Positions 1-10,582 of a DNA stretch of 64,000 nt are shown here, piece after piece. The stretch spans positions 3,208,543-3,272,542 of the forward strand of contig NC_043743.1 in assembly GCF_004337985.1 (NCBI RefSeq). The letters run 5' to 3'. The translations under genes were made by a program, and so were the position numbers. Position 1 is the first letter of the stretch; each line of letters starts with the position of its first letter. Below the pieces are notes generated by a model, which was given only the letters and a program-made list of their open reading frames with translations, did no database searches and was not told the DNA's origin. Origin of the DNA: Pyricularia pennisetigena (Eukaryota; Ascomycota; Sordariomycetes; Magnaporthales; Pyriculariaceae).

Positions 1-535
1 CATTTTACCAATATTTGCGTAAATTATTTAATTTTTTAACAAATTGTTAATTTATATAAAAATATTAATAAAACTTTTATTTTAATCGATAATTGCATGC
101 ATTTTGCAGTGTTAGGTTTACTAAGTTTCAAAAACTGTGATTTCAATTAAAATTACTATAATATTCCATTATTTAAAATGAAAATTAAATATAATGAAAA
201 ATTACAGATTTTATTTAATATTTTAATATTTTTCCATATATAGTAGCTATTAAAACGCGGCCGGCATTCAAATGCTCAACAAACTTCAATTAATTCAACG
301 CAAATTACTATATATTTTTATAATTTTTATTGGTTTTTTTATTTAAATATTTAATAATATATTATGGTTACACCATTTTCTTTTACTATTATAATGCGAA
401 TATATTATATATACCCGCTATAAACGGTAAAATACTACAAATCATCCTTATATTAATAAAATAATTATCAGCGATATCGCAATATTAGGTATATTATTAC
501 TAATACCGTTATAAACGGCGGAATGCGACAAATTA

Positions 536-704
536 TCGTTGGTAGTACCGCCATAAACGGCGAAATGCGACAAGATGTCCTCAGACTAGAACGAGCGCGA
601 TCTTTTCGGCCAATGTAATTGGTCGAAAAGCCATGTGGTTAAAAGGTACATGGAGCGTTCGGTCCCCACTGCGGAGCAGGGGGGTCTAGTCTGAGCATTG
701 AGAC
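536..704 (+). repeat. Inverted-repeat copy A (partner at 5908-6083)
   Basis: About 165 bases here match the reverse complement of 5908-6083. The shared landmarks are the block 'ctagaacgagcgcgatc', a 'ttttcggcc..ttggtcgaaaa' hairpin, 'ggtccccactgcg' and 'ggggggtctagtctgagca'. The two copies differ mostly by transitions. The copy runs directly into the LTR-like piece that begins near 705, so one element probably interrupted another. Confidence 0.8.
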
Positions 705-779
705 TAGTTCCATTAGCCTTATACGTGATCCACCTTTCCCCGCGTTCAAGATTGAGCTTATTCTATCTCGTAACCTCCT
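705..779 (+). repeat. Truncated LTR-like end (copy 1)
   Basis: This 75-base segment is nearly identical to 2608-2672 (about five to six differences, mostly transitions) and ends in 'cctcctcaca'. The partner copy lies at the end of a possible 375-bp LTR. Here the left side is cut off at the junction with inverted-repeat copy A. What follows, 'tagtaaccc', differs from what follows copy 2, so 779 looks like a true element border. Confidence 0.6.
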
Positions 780-1322
780 CACATAGTAACCCTATTTGCC
801 CTAAACGCCTGTACCATAACAGGGCTTTTTGGGCCTGGACTTCGTCACAATTACCTGTAGTTCCGTTTCTTTCAAAATTTAACCAGCCGTCCGAAGTTCG
901 TTGGAACCCTAACAAAAAGTAATTTACAGGGGCCTGCTTTAAATCCGATGATAAAAAAGGTTTTAACAACGGACTTTTTGAATAAAAAACCCCCTTTTTT
1001 CGGAAATAATCCCTTTTATGTTAGGTTACATAAAAGGGTTACCTAACGGTGTACCGGGCCTACGGGGCCCAATTTTACGTGGATTTTCAGGGCTTTTACC
1101 GCTAAATTTCTACGTTACAGGTAAATTTACGGCTATTTCCGTATTTTGTTCGGGATTTAGCTTTTCCGTTACCGTATTTTTTTCCGGTTCCGAATCGGTG
1201 TAAATTCTATAATTTTCGTGATTTTCGGGGTTTATATTATTTAGTTTTACTTCTAACGGGGCTGCGTAACCCTTTGTACCCCCCTGTAAGGTTATGCTAA
1301 AAACGGAGCTATATTTACTCAT
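763..1322 (-). pseudogene. Possible retroelement coding relic
   Basis: Two short open stretches on the minus strand (763-969 and 1110-1322) are unlike the surrounding simple AT sequence. They encode polar, Asn/Glu/Gly-rich peptides. No conserved domain can be named with confidence. Their place beside LTR-like ends suggests decayed internal sequence of a retroelement, but this is inference only. Confidence 0.25.
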
Positions 1323-2215
1323 TATACAGGCGTATTTGGAAATTTTTGGTATATTTTAAACAAGGATATCGCACCTTTTAACCTTTAAATAAAACGAATA
1401 TTTAGCGGTACTTAAACGTCCCCACGTTTTACGATCTTTATCGTACAGGGTATCTTTTAATAATACGCCCCTTATATTATAGTGTATAAAGCCACTAACG
1501 ATATTTATTCCAAACGAAGGGATATATAAAACGTTATTTAACGTAACCTTTTAAAATTTGTTAGCTTTTTAACCGTAACGGATTTGTATTTTCACAATTC
1601 CGGTACCTACAGGCCTAACAGGGCCACCTCCTGTACCGATTCTAACTGTAAACCCGGGGGTATAATCGGTAAAAAATTGCTTATTTGCAAAAATATGGTG
1701 CGTGCTACTTATATCGTACAAAATAAGGTAAGCTAACTTCTAAAGTTTAAAGGTCCTTTCTACGCCGCGTCCAGGTTTCGTTTTAACCCTAAAATTAGCT
1801 GTTAAAGCTTATGGTTTTAGCGTTTTAGCGGTATCGATTTCCAAATCCGAATCCGAACGTAATTTTATAATTCCGCTAATAGCGGAATTAACGTTTCATT
1901 CCAGGGCGTTATACGCTGCGCATTCGTTAATGTTACCTAGAGTCGAGCCCGTAAATAACTCGAAATTTATAAAAATTATGGACGTTCCAGCGGTTAATTC
2001 GCTGGAAGAGGATTTCGTGAACATGGCTAGCGCAGGGCTAATTATATAAGCTACCCTGCACTATTTTATAACGGCTAGCACGGGCTAATTTTATTAGTCA
2101 CCCTGCATCGAGTAAATAAATAAATAACAAATAAAACGTATACGCGTTTATACACACAAAGGTTTATATATCACGTATTTGTTCATAGTTTCAACAATAA
2201 AATAAATACGTCATA

Positions 2216-2305
2216 TATAATCTAGCTTAGTGGTAAAATGCCCGTACCATAATCTATATCATATATACGTTGTTGAAGTGCGTGGGTTCGAATCCCGTTG
2301 TGGTC
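2216..2305 (+). pseudogene. tRNA-like relic (A and B boxes intact, acceptor stem broken)
   Basis: The sequence has an A-box-like 'tagcttagtgg' at 2223-2233 and a perfect B box 'ggttcgaatcc' at 2285-2295. The T arm folds (stem 2282-2286 with 2294-2298, loop ttcgaat). A five-pair anticodon-like stem (cgtac/gtgcg) encloses an overlong loop that would hold an intron. The 3' acceptor bases 2299-2305 do not pair with the seven bases before the A box, so this is not a normal tRNA gene. It could be a RIP-damaged tRNA gene, the head of a tRNA-derived SINE, or primer-binding sequence beside an LTR. Confidence 0.4.
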
Positions 2306-2672
2306 GCAGATTTTCTGTGCATGCATAAGCACAATAGGCCGTTGGGCTTAATGGGCCGTTAGGTTCAATAGGTCGGCAGGTCAGTCACATGAATAAGGCC
2401 AAATCATATGACGTGACCCCGCATTCCGGACATCCGGATCGAAGATCTGCACCTACGGATTCGAACACGTAATTCACAACTTAGCCTTAGATTTATCACC
2501 TTTATAACCTTCATCGATTCAACGATTCAACGAATCGATTGTGCAACAATATATTATCTCTATTACCGGTTAGCAGACGGTTATCTGCCATTACAACGTT
2601 CCATCAGCCTTATACGTGATCCACTTTTTCCCGCGTTCAAGATTAAGCTTATTCTATCTCGTAACCTCCTCA
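2299..2672. repeat. Possible solo LTR or LTR end (TGTG...CACA)
   Basis: The segment begins TGTG directly after the tRNA-like T arm and ends CACA. Its last 65 bases are repeated at 705-779. Length (about 374 bp) and TG..CA ends fit an LTR. No target-site duplication is visible (cccgt before, gattt after). The left border is inferred only from the TG and the neighbouring tRNA-like sequence. Confidence 0.35.
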
Positions 2673-3341
2673 CAGATTTAGTATTTTTTGCAGAAGCAGA
2701 ATCCGAATTAGAGTTTTTACTTTTTTTCGTGATCTTAAGGTGTTTTCCTGCCTATTATTTTCCTTTTTAACGCCTTTTTTAACGTTTTTTTTACCCGATT
2801 TTTTACTTTGAAATTTTTAATTAGCAGTTTTAACCGTTATAAAACTTGATATCGAATTTTCGGATATAAGGTCCGCCATAAGGTATTGCAAATTTAATCT
2901 TTCCGAATTTTAACCTATAACTTGCAAAACCCGTTGGGTATTGCGTTGTCGTTCGGTCCAAATAGGGAATATCCCCTCCAAAACCCGTAAATATTAATTT
3001 CATACGTTTACGAGGTTAATTTGCAGGTTGCTATTCGCTAATTTAGCTACCAGTAAATTAAAACGGCTGTTAAATTTAGGTATTATTTCTTTAAGTTTCG
3101 AAAAATTCAAAACGTGGAATTCCCGATAAAGTGAATTTCGATTAATTTCGGGTGCAAGGGAATAGTTATTTTCCAAAGTTTTATTAACCGTTACGGGGCT
3201 GGAATACTATGCAATAAATTTTAAAAATTCCTTGGTTAAATTCTTTTTCATAAGCAATAATAGGATTAATTCCTCGTATTCCGGTAAAGTATAATCAATT
3301 TCAGGGTTAGAAATAAATTCCGCTGCTTTTATAACCCTAAA

Positions 3342-3779
3342 TTATATTATTAATACATATTTCCACAAATCGTAATTGTAAACTTTTATTAATTTACAAT
3401 TTTCGGGGAAAGAAAATACCCGTTTCGATAGTTTTTTACCTATCCCGTCATTTAAAATTTGGTTATTAGGTGGACTAAGGGGTGCGGTAACGGGTTTAAC
3501 TTCCGAATTACTATTAAAATATGTAGAATTACCGCTTTGCAGGGTTAATAGGGCAGTCAACTGTTGAATTATCCTTTAAAATTAATCCATTTGCGTAATT
3601 AACGCTTTTAATTGCAAATTTTGGGCCTGTAATTTAGCGGTTAAAACTTCGTTTGGGCTGGGTTCAGGTCCTTTATTTATTGAAATTAGGTCTGGAAAGC
3701 CCGATATAGGGTTGTTTTCCATTGTAAGGTAACCTAAATTATAATTGCAATTCGCTAATTTATAATTATAATTAATCAA
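3342..3779 (-). pseudogene. Possible gag-like retroelement relic
   Basis: Two minus-strand open stretches (3582-3779, then 3342-3560) follow each other with a short interruption. The first encodes a Pro/Ser-rich peptide ending in a coiled-coil-like Gln/Leu-rich segment. The second is basic and aromatic. This arrangement resembles the start of a Gypsy-type gag, but no zinc knuckle or polymerase motif is visible, so the assignment is weak. The frame is broken and no complete protein is encoded. Confidence 0.25.
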
Positions 3780-4060
3780 CCTAATCGCCTAAAAATAAAT
3801 ATTTTATTTAATTTAGGATTTGCTATACCGTTTCTCTTTTAACGGGTATAGGCCTGTAACTGCCAATTACAGGGTTTATTGCTATTTTTAATAGTTAAAA
3901 TCCATTAAAACACAGGGTTATAATCCCTGAAATCCGCAATTAATTGGTGCCCTGGTATTTATACCAATCCAAATGCACGTAACGAATTTAATTCGTTAAA
4001 TGGGTGCAGGATAAACTGCAGGGTATCGTGCAGGGTAACGAACCATTAACGTAATTCCGC

Positions 4061-4150
4061 TAATGGGTTTATAGGTTATTGTAAACCTTATTAAACGCAT
4101 TAACATTTAATGGGTTTGTAGGCTATTGTAAACCCTATTAAACGCATTAA
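4061..4150 (+). repeat. Tandem duplication, period 47 bp
   Basis: The unit at 4061-4107, beginning 'taatgggtttataggttatt', is repeated at 4108-4150 with a few transitions and ends 'ttaaacgcattaa' in both copies. It lies inside the degraded block and has no coding frame. Confidence 0.8.
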
Positions 4151-4751
4151 AAAAGTTTAGTGGGCTATTAACGAACGAATACAGGGGTTTTTGGCCCTAA
4201 TTCGCTAACGTAAACCTTATTAAAAATTTAAACCAATTACAATAGCGTGCACGATCCATAAAAACGACACCAAAAACTTTGGATTTGCAATGCAAACGAT
4301 CGCTGCAATACTTAAAAAGGCCTAAATCGAACGTTAATTTTTAGCGATCCCCATTGTAAATATAGGGGGTTAAGTGCTAAATTAGCGTTTAAAACCAACA
4401 ATTTCGCACAAAAACAGCAATATTTTTGTCAATATACGTGTTATAAAAATGCGACAATAACCAAAATAAAACCTAAACTTCAGGTTTTCCAACGATGCAA
4501 AATACATTTTAATGTACAAACTAAAACCTTTCCGGGCTTATAAGTTATTAATAATATGGGTTACTAACAGGGGTTTACGCATTAACCTAAATGCGGCGTA
4601 ATGCTAACTGCATTATAAAAACCTGTAATTACAAAGTTTAGATGCATCAAATTTACTAAAATAGTTCATTAATTTTGGGATTAATAAATTTAATCTATTG
4701 GTGGGGGAAACTTTGCTTTGTATCCCTTATATATTTTCCGATATCGAAATG

Positions 4752-5640
4752 GGGGTCCGCACCCCGCAAAGGGCTCAGGTACCGCACACGATTTTCCGAA
4801 AAACTATTTTGTATACGTTGTTGAAAAAACACCCTCATTTCCATACAAACTATTTCTGGGTTCGCACTAATTTGCTAATTTGGTGAAAATTTCAACCCGG
4901 TACAGGGTAACTAACTCGTAGGTGCAGGGTGGGTGTTAAACCCCATTCGCTGACATTTTGAATCGCAACTCCTGCAATATATAAAATATAATAGAAAATC
5001 CGACAGCCCCAACAGCCCCACTTCGGCACTATCTATTGTAGCTTATATATAAATAAAAAAGGACCTATTACATGCTAAATAACGCATATAATTAACAATA
5101 TACAAAATATACATTTTGCCTATCCGCTTATTTAACTGCTAATATAATGCGATATATGCACCAAAATTCATTATAGCGATATATACATACATACGACCCT
5201 CCACGTGCAAAAATTATAAAATTTGGTCACAAATTAGAAATAATATTAAAAAAAATCGGAAATCGAAAAAAAATCGAAAAACCAATACCAGCATAAACGG
5301 ATCAAAGGCAGGTAATATCCAATTCGGCCATTATAACAGATAAAAAAATAAATTAAATCGCTGCTAATAGCGGTACTAAACGCTATTTTTAACGATATTT
5401 TCTTTTTTCAATATTTTGCGTGGTTATGGAATAGTAAGGGAATGTCGGTCGAAAAAAGGCCAAAAATACCGCTATAAACGGCGAAAGTCGACAAATTATC
5501 CTCAAACCTAAACCAAAACATTTTTTGGATGGACCCACAGGTACATTTCAAAGCCGCAATTGAGCTATGAAATGGAGCGAAGCGAACGGAATAGATTAAT
5601 TGTGGAGTTTTGGGCTTTAGGGATAAGCCCTAAGACTAGT
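4752..5640 (+). repeat. Long repeat unit, copy 1 (segments X then Y)
   Basis: Segment X (about 4752-5110) is matched by 7478-7840, including 'gccgcacacgattttccgaaaa' type sequence, 'tttctgggtt' and 'acttcggcactatctattgt'. Segment Y (about 5115-5640) is matched by about 6780-7312, including 'aaattaaatcg..gctaatagcggta' and the terminal 150-bp block starting 'cgacaaatt.tcc'. Here the order is X-Y; in the second copy it is Y-X. Divergence is mostly C/T and G/A. Confidence 0.75.
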
Positions 5641-5654
5641 GAAAAAAATAAAAT

Positions 5655-6212
5655 ATTGCAACGCAGGTTACCCCATATTTTCACGATTTTTATTTATTTA
5701 TTTATTTAAACATTTCACTATTTATAATGGTTATATTATCAATATTGCGTATGCAGTATAGGCACAGTGCGAATATAATGTAAATACCCGCCATGAGCGG
5801 CGAAAATCGACAAGGTGTCCTCCGACCTAAACCAAAGCGTTTTTTTGGATGGACCCACAGGTACATTGCCAAACCGCAATTGAGCCACGAAATGGAGCGA
5901 AGCGAACGAAATTAGTCTCAGTGCTCAGACTAGACCCCCCTGCTTCGCAGTGGGGACCGAGCGCTCCATATACCTTTTAGCTATATAGTTTTTCGACCAA
6001 TTGCATCGGCCGAAAAGATCGCGCTCGTTCTAGTTTAAGGATAATTTGTCGATTTTCCCCGTTCATAGCGGGTGTTTGTATTGTTTTCGCACTGTGTATA
6101 TACCGTATACGTAATACCAATAGTATAACCATTATATACGATTAAGTACTCGAATAAATAAATAAATAAAAATCGTAAAAATATAAGGTAACCTGCGTTG
6201 TAATGAATGAAT
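5655..6212. mobile_element. Foldback / MITE-like element with about 175-bp inverted ends
   Basis: The left arm (5655-5830) and right arm (about 6030-6212) are reverse complements over about 175 bases. Both start 'tt(g/a)caacgcaggttacc' and continue through a '(ttta)n' run, 'tataatggttata', 'cacagtgcga' and the palindromic motif 'cccgc(c/t)atga(g/a)cgg'. About 200 bases between them carry a 'ggatggacccacagg' block on the left and the partner of inverted copy A on the right. There is no coding capacity, so it would be non-autonomous. No clear target-site duplication is visible. The arms contain many transition differences, as expected after RIP. Confidence 0.65.
5908..6083 (-). repeat. Inverted-repeat copy B (partner of 536-704)
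   Basis: This is the reverse complement of 536-704. It includes 'tgctcagactagacccccc', 'agtggggaccga', 'ttcgacca..gcatcggccgaa' and 'gatcgcgctcgttctag'. It forms the core and part of the right arm of the foldback element. The extra copy at 536 is therefore probably a partial second copy of the same element. Confidence 0.8.
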
Positions 6213-6779
6213 TTCTTATGTTTTTATAACGCAGGGGTCGTTAGTATGTTTCCTTTAATTGAATAGATATTTAAATATTAAATGAATTTTTAATTTTTAA
6301 TATATATCATTATACTTAATTTATTATTTTATGCAATGATATTTTTTATAAATAAAACATATTATTATAAAACCGATTTTCAATTTGGCGTGGCGGTGGA
6401 AAGTCCATACAATAACCGCTTAAAATGAATATTATATTCATATGTTTCATTTAATAAGTATTTTATTAAAAAACTTAATAATTCGCCCAATTGCTTATAA
6501 CTTGGAAAAAAACTCTAGTATAGCATTTGTGTTATTTAATCATATATAAAGACGATTTAACGTTTTTTTTAGCATTTGTATTTTATTAAATAATATAAAA
6601 GATATGAAAACAATATAATTTTACCATTTCTTTGGATAAAAACATTATAAAAGCCGGTATTACTAAGTGGCCTTAACGTGGACGCTTATATATATACGTT
6701 ATCCAATCCCTGAAATTTTGGTTTTGTTATCGCTAAACTTGGCAAAAATATAAAAGCGTTTCGATTGTAAATGTTATAT

Positions 6780-7840
6780 AAAATTATATATACCTTACTT
6801 ATCCGTTTATTTAACTGTTTATATAATTAGCTATATATCCTAAAATCTGGTATACAGTTATTTACATATATACTATCCCCCACCTAAAAAAAATTTAAAA
6901 TCATATTTGCAAATAAAAATAATATAAAACAAATACGAAAATCGAAATAAAATCGAAAAAATAGTACCGCCATGAGCGTATTAAGGGCAGGGCCTAGCAA
7001 ATTCGCCCAATTAAACATATAAAAATATAAATTAAATCGTTGTTAATAGCGGTATTTAATATTATTTTCAACGTATAAACCGCTTATTTTTACGATTTTT
7101 ATTTATTTTTTTATAACGGAGTGTTGGTTGCCGAACTGACGAAAATACCGCCATAAGCGGCGAAAATCGACAAATTGTCCTAAGACCTGAACCAGAGCAT
7201 CTTTGGATGGATTTACAGGTACATTGCAAAACCGCAATTGAGCCACGAAGTGGAGCTAAGTGGATCAATTGTGGAGCTCTGGGCTTCAGGGATGAGCCTT
7301 GAAATTACATAAACGGCGAAAATCGACAAGTTGTCCTCCGACCTGAACTAAAACGTTTTTTGGATGGACCCACAGGTATATTGCCAAGCCGCAATTGAGC
7401 CACAAAGTGGAGCGAAGCGGAACGAAGTGTATTAATTGTGGAGCTTTGGGCTTCAGGGATGAGCCCTAAGACCAAGTCCGCACGCCAAAAAGCGTTCCGG
7501 TGCCGCACACGATTTTCCGAAAAATTACTTTATATAGGTTGTTAAAAAAAAACACCCTTTATTACCATATAAACCATTTCTGGGTTTACATTAACTTTTT
7601 ATTTTGGTGAAAATTTTAACCCGATGTAGGGTAATTAACCCGTAAGTGCAAGGTGGGTGTTAAACCCGGTATAGGGTGAACCCTATTCGCTAACCGTCAA
7701 ATTGCAACTCCTATAATACAAAATATAATGGAAAATCCGACAACCCCGACAGCCGCACTTCGGCACTATCTATTGTGGCTTATATACAAATAAAAATGGA
7801 CCCATTACATGCCAAATAACGCATATATTTAACAGTAGTA
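6780..7840 (+). repeat. Long repeat unit, copy 2 (segments Y then X)
   Basis: Positions 6780-7312 match segment Y of 5115-5640, and 7478-7840 match segment X of 4752-5110. Between them (7313-7475) lies another copy of the 150-bp block that also ends segment Y. That block ('gacaagttgtcctccgacctgaac ... gatgagccctaag') occurs four times, near 5490-5640, 5805-5912, 7172-7305 and 7325-7480. The order reversal is what rearranged tandem X-Y units would leave. Confidence 0.75.
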
Positions 7841-7967
7841 TTTGTGGGTTATATACAATTTCATATTATTCCCAAAAACAAGCATTGCGTAATATGTTAC
7901 ATTGTTTAAAATGTTAAACTTTTTGCCAAACATCAGATTATAATGTTGCTGTACGTAATTTGCTGCC

Positions 7968-8086
7968 ACATACGACCATACCCACTGGAATATACGGGAT
8001 CCCGTCCGCTCTCCCCTAGTCAAACCAGTGAGGGCCGAACTAGTACTCAGGTGGGTGACCACTGGGGAATCCTCGGTGTTGTATGT
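7968..8086 (+). rRNA. 5S ribosomal RNA
   Basis: The 119-base segment begins ACATACGACC and ends GGTGTTGTATGT; these ends pair to form helix I with one G-T wobble. Conserved fungal 5S blocks are present in order: 'catacccactgga', 'gggatcccgtccgctctccc', 'ccagtgagggcc', 'actagtac' and 'gggtgggtgacca'. Bases that depart from the usual fungal sequence around helix IV (cag..ctg) look compensated, so the fold is kept. A T run directly downstream (8087-8091, then 8093-8099) can serve as the pol III stop. Single dispersed 5S genes, rather than copies in the rDNA array, are the rule in many Pezizomycotina. The gene lies right at the edge of the AT-rich repeat block. Confidence 0.9.
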
Positions 8087-8091
8087 TTTTT

Positions 8092-9724
8092 GTTTTTTTG
8101 ACTCCCTTTGATATTATGACGTCTTTGCTCTTTTCTTTGTGTTGCTCTGTACAGGTCCGTCTGTGTTGAAGAACTTGATCTTGTTCCGCCGCTTGCCCTA
8201 TTTGGTGGTAGTTTTATCGACCCAGGACCGGCGGATGGTGATCAGGCTGCTGTCCCCTCGACTCCAGGCATGGCTGGCAGCATTCCAGCTAACGCGATCC
8301 CGGCTGGCGTAGACGGGAGCGCCGGGCATGGGTACGAGGAGAGAGCGCACGACTGCAACTTCTTTTCGATTCCGATGCGCCTCCTTTATAATTCAATATC
8401 CCACTGACAGGCTGCGTGCCCTAGCCATGATGGCTCCTGGACCCTGTCCGCGTCCCCGAACACTGTCACGTTGCAAACGTCGGCAATGAGAAGCTACGGC
8501 TCTACGAATAACTGTTTTCTCGCCAGGGAAATGCAGGGATTTCCTGAGACTTGACGATCGAAAAGCACTGCAGGTATATGGAGTTTCCCCTCGCGAATCT
8601 CCCTATGATTGTTTCTGTGAAGAATTCAGTGAATGACGTTCAAAACTGGGGATGTCGGCTCCTTGCCCATCAAGGTTGCAAATAACACCTCCCAAACCTC
8701 CACTTCGGCTTGTTCGGGACGTCAAGGCCAAGAGTAGGTTATATACCTAGATAAATAATCGCAATTGCCTCAGTCATTAGTCATTACAGGGTGCATTTTG
8801 GAGCGCTAAGGGTCGGTAACTCACTGTATATTACTGATCAGGAATTGAAACATCTTGAAAAATCTATCAATCTGCTCATAACCTAGATATCTCTCGCAAA
8901 CAGGAATTCATTTGCTGCTATTCACTCTATTCAACGTGGAGGAAAGAGCCGCACTGACAGCACATGACTATTTTCGACGATCTTCACTTGTTACCACCAC
9001 GTCTACGCTTCCAAGGCCTATTGTGTTTTGCTTCAAGATCGCCAGTGCGGGAAGCCAGTTTTGACTGATTACCGGATCCATGGTTGACGCGTGCACTCTC
9101 TCGGAAAACTGCAGATCTTTGGCCCAACGTGGACATGTTCTCTGACTCCTTCATCACGAGCTTGGGGTGGGGCGTATCATCGGCAGGTCCTGGGCATTTC
9201 CCGATTTTGCGTTGTGCCTGGTACGAACAGGGATCATGATTAAGCCGACGAGGGACTGCATGAACGGGGGCGGGCACAAGCTTTTTCGACCTCGTGTGAG
9301 ATACATGACTAGCTAGATAGGCTCAGCGTCCGGCCGGAGAACAAGCTTGATTGAGGTTCTGCATTCATGATTTCTTTGTTATCAGGGGACCAAAGCCAGT
9401 ATATCCCAGCTCCAGGTTTGCTCCGAAAAAATCGTGGGAATGCCGGCGGGCTTGCGAATGTCGAACCCCCTCAGAACGGAGGGTTGCGTCATGCGTGCTC
9501 CATCGGCGGCATCTGGTCGCTTGGGTGGGAACCTCTTTGGGGTCGCCGAAAAAAAAAAAAAAAAACGGCCGTGTCGCCGCCGAACTTGGACCAGGAACGT
9601 CGCCGACTTGGCATACTCATGACTAGAGCCATACGCGCCGTCGAATGTGTGCTGTGCTGTGCTACATCGCAATGGCCCTCGCTCGCCGGCCCGCGCTTTT
9701 TTTTTTTTTTTTTTTTTTTTTTTT
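8092..9724. other. Intergenic, mixed composition, no supported gene
   Basis: Base composition returns to normal genic levels here. Short open frames exist (for example 8984-9277 on the minus strand, Arg/Pro-rich), but none has a recognisable domain, signal peptide or splice partner. There are an A run at 9550-9565 and a T run at 9700-9724 that leads straight into the assembly gap. Part of a gene could be hidden by the gap. Confidence 0.5.
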
Positions 9725-10476
9725 NNNNNNNNNNNNNNNNNNNNNNNNNNNNNNNNNNNNNNNNNNNNNNNNNNNNNNNNNNNNNNNNNNNNNNNNNNNN
9801 NNNNNNNNNNNNNNNNNNNNNNNNNNNNNNNNNNNNNNNNNNNNNNNNNNNNNNNNNNNNNNNNNNNNNNNNNNNNNNNNNNNNNNNNNNNNNNNNNNNN
9901 NNNNNNNNNNNNNNNNNNNNNNNNNNNNNNNNNNNNNNNNNNNNNNNNNNNNNNNNNNNNNNNNNNNNNNNNNNNNNNNNNNNNNNNNNNNNNNNNNNNN
10001 NNNNNNNNNNNNNNNNNNNNNNNNNNNNNNNNNNNNNNNNNNNNNNNNNNNNNNNNNNNNNNNNNNNNNNNNNNNNNNNNNNNNNNNNNNNNNNNNNNNN
10101 NNNNNNNNNNNNNNNNNNNNNNNNNNNNNNNNNNNNNNNNNNNNNNNNNNNNNNNNNNNNNNNNNNNNNNNNNNNNNNNNNNNNNNNNNNNNNNNNNNNN
10201 NNNNNNNNNNNNNNNNNNNNNNNNNNNNNNNNNNNNNNNNNNNNNNNNNNNNNNNNNNNNNNNNNNNNNNNNNNNNNNNNNNNNNNNNNNNNNNNNNNNN
10301 NNNNNNNNNNNNNNNNNNNNNNNNNNNNNNNNNNNNNNNNNNNNNNNNNNNNNNNNNNNNNNNNNNNNNNNNNNNNNNNNNNNNNNNNNNNNNNNNNNNN
10401 NNNNNNNNNNNNNNNNNNNNNNNNNNNNNNNNNNNNNNNNNNNNNNNNNNNNNNNNNNNNNNNNNNNNNNNNNNNN
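9725..10476. other. Assembly gap (752 N)
   Basis: Unknown bases only. The gap is entered through a pure T run of at least 25 bases and left near an 'atatat' tract, so it was probably caused by low-complexity sequence. Confidence 0.99.
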
Positions 10477-10582
10477 AATGGGTGGGGGATATATATGTAT
10501 ACATTTATATATATATATATGAGTGCCAACATCACCTCTCAAGTCTTGGAATGGAGAACGTCCCAGGCAAGTCAACGGCACA

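Larger units (their letters stand above)
1..7960. repeat. AT-rich, RIP-like degraded repeat block
   Basis: This stretch is strongly AT-rich, full of TA dinucleotides, and has no open frame longer than about 80 codons. It holds several repeat families in direct and inverted copies that differ from each other mainly by C/T and G/A changes. That pattern is the signature of repeat-induced point mutation in ascomycetes (family knowledge; not calculated here). The separately listed pieces are LTR-like copies, retroelement coding relics, a tRNA-like relic, a foldback element, a tandem duplication and long direct repeats. No functional protein gene is visible. Confidence 0.85.

Noticed and set aside
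2452..2473. Second possible pol III B box on the minus strand (ggattcgaac)
   Set aside because: The flanking bases do not form a T stem, and there is no A box at a suitable distance.
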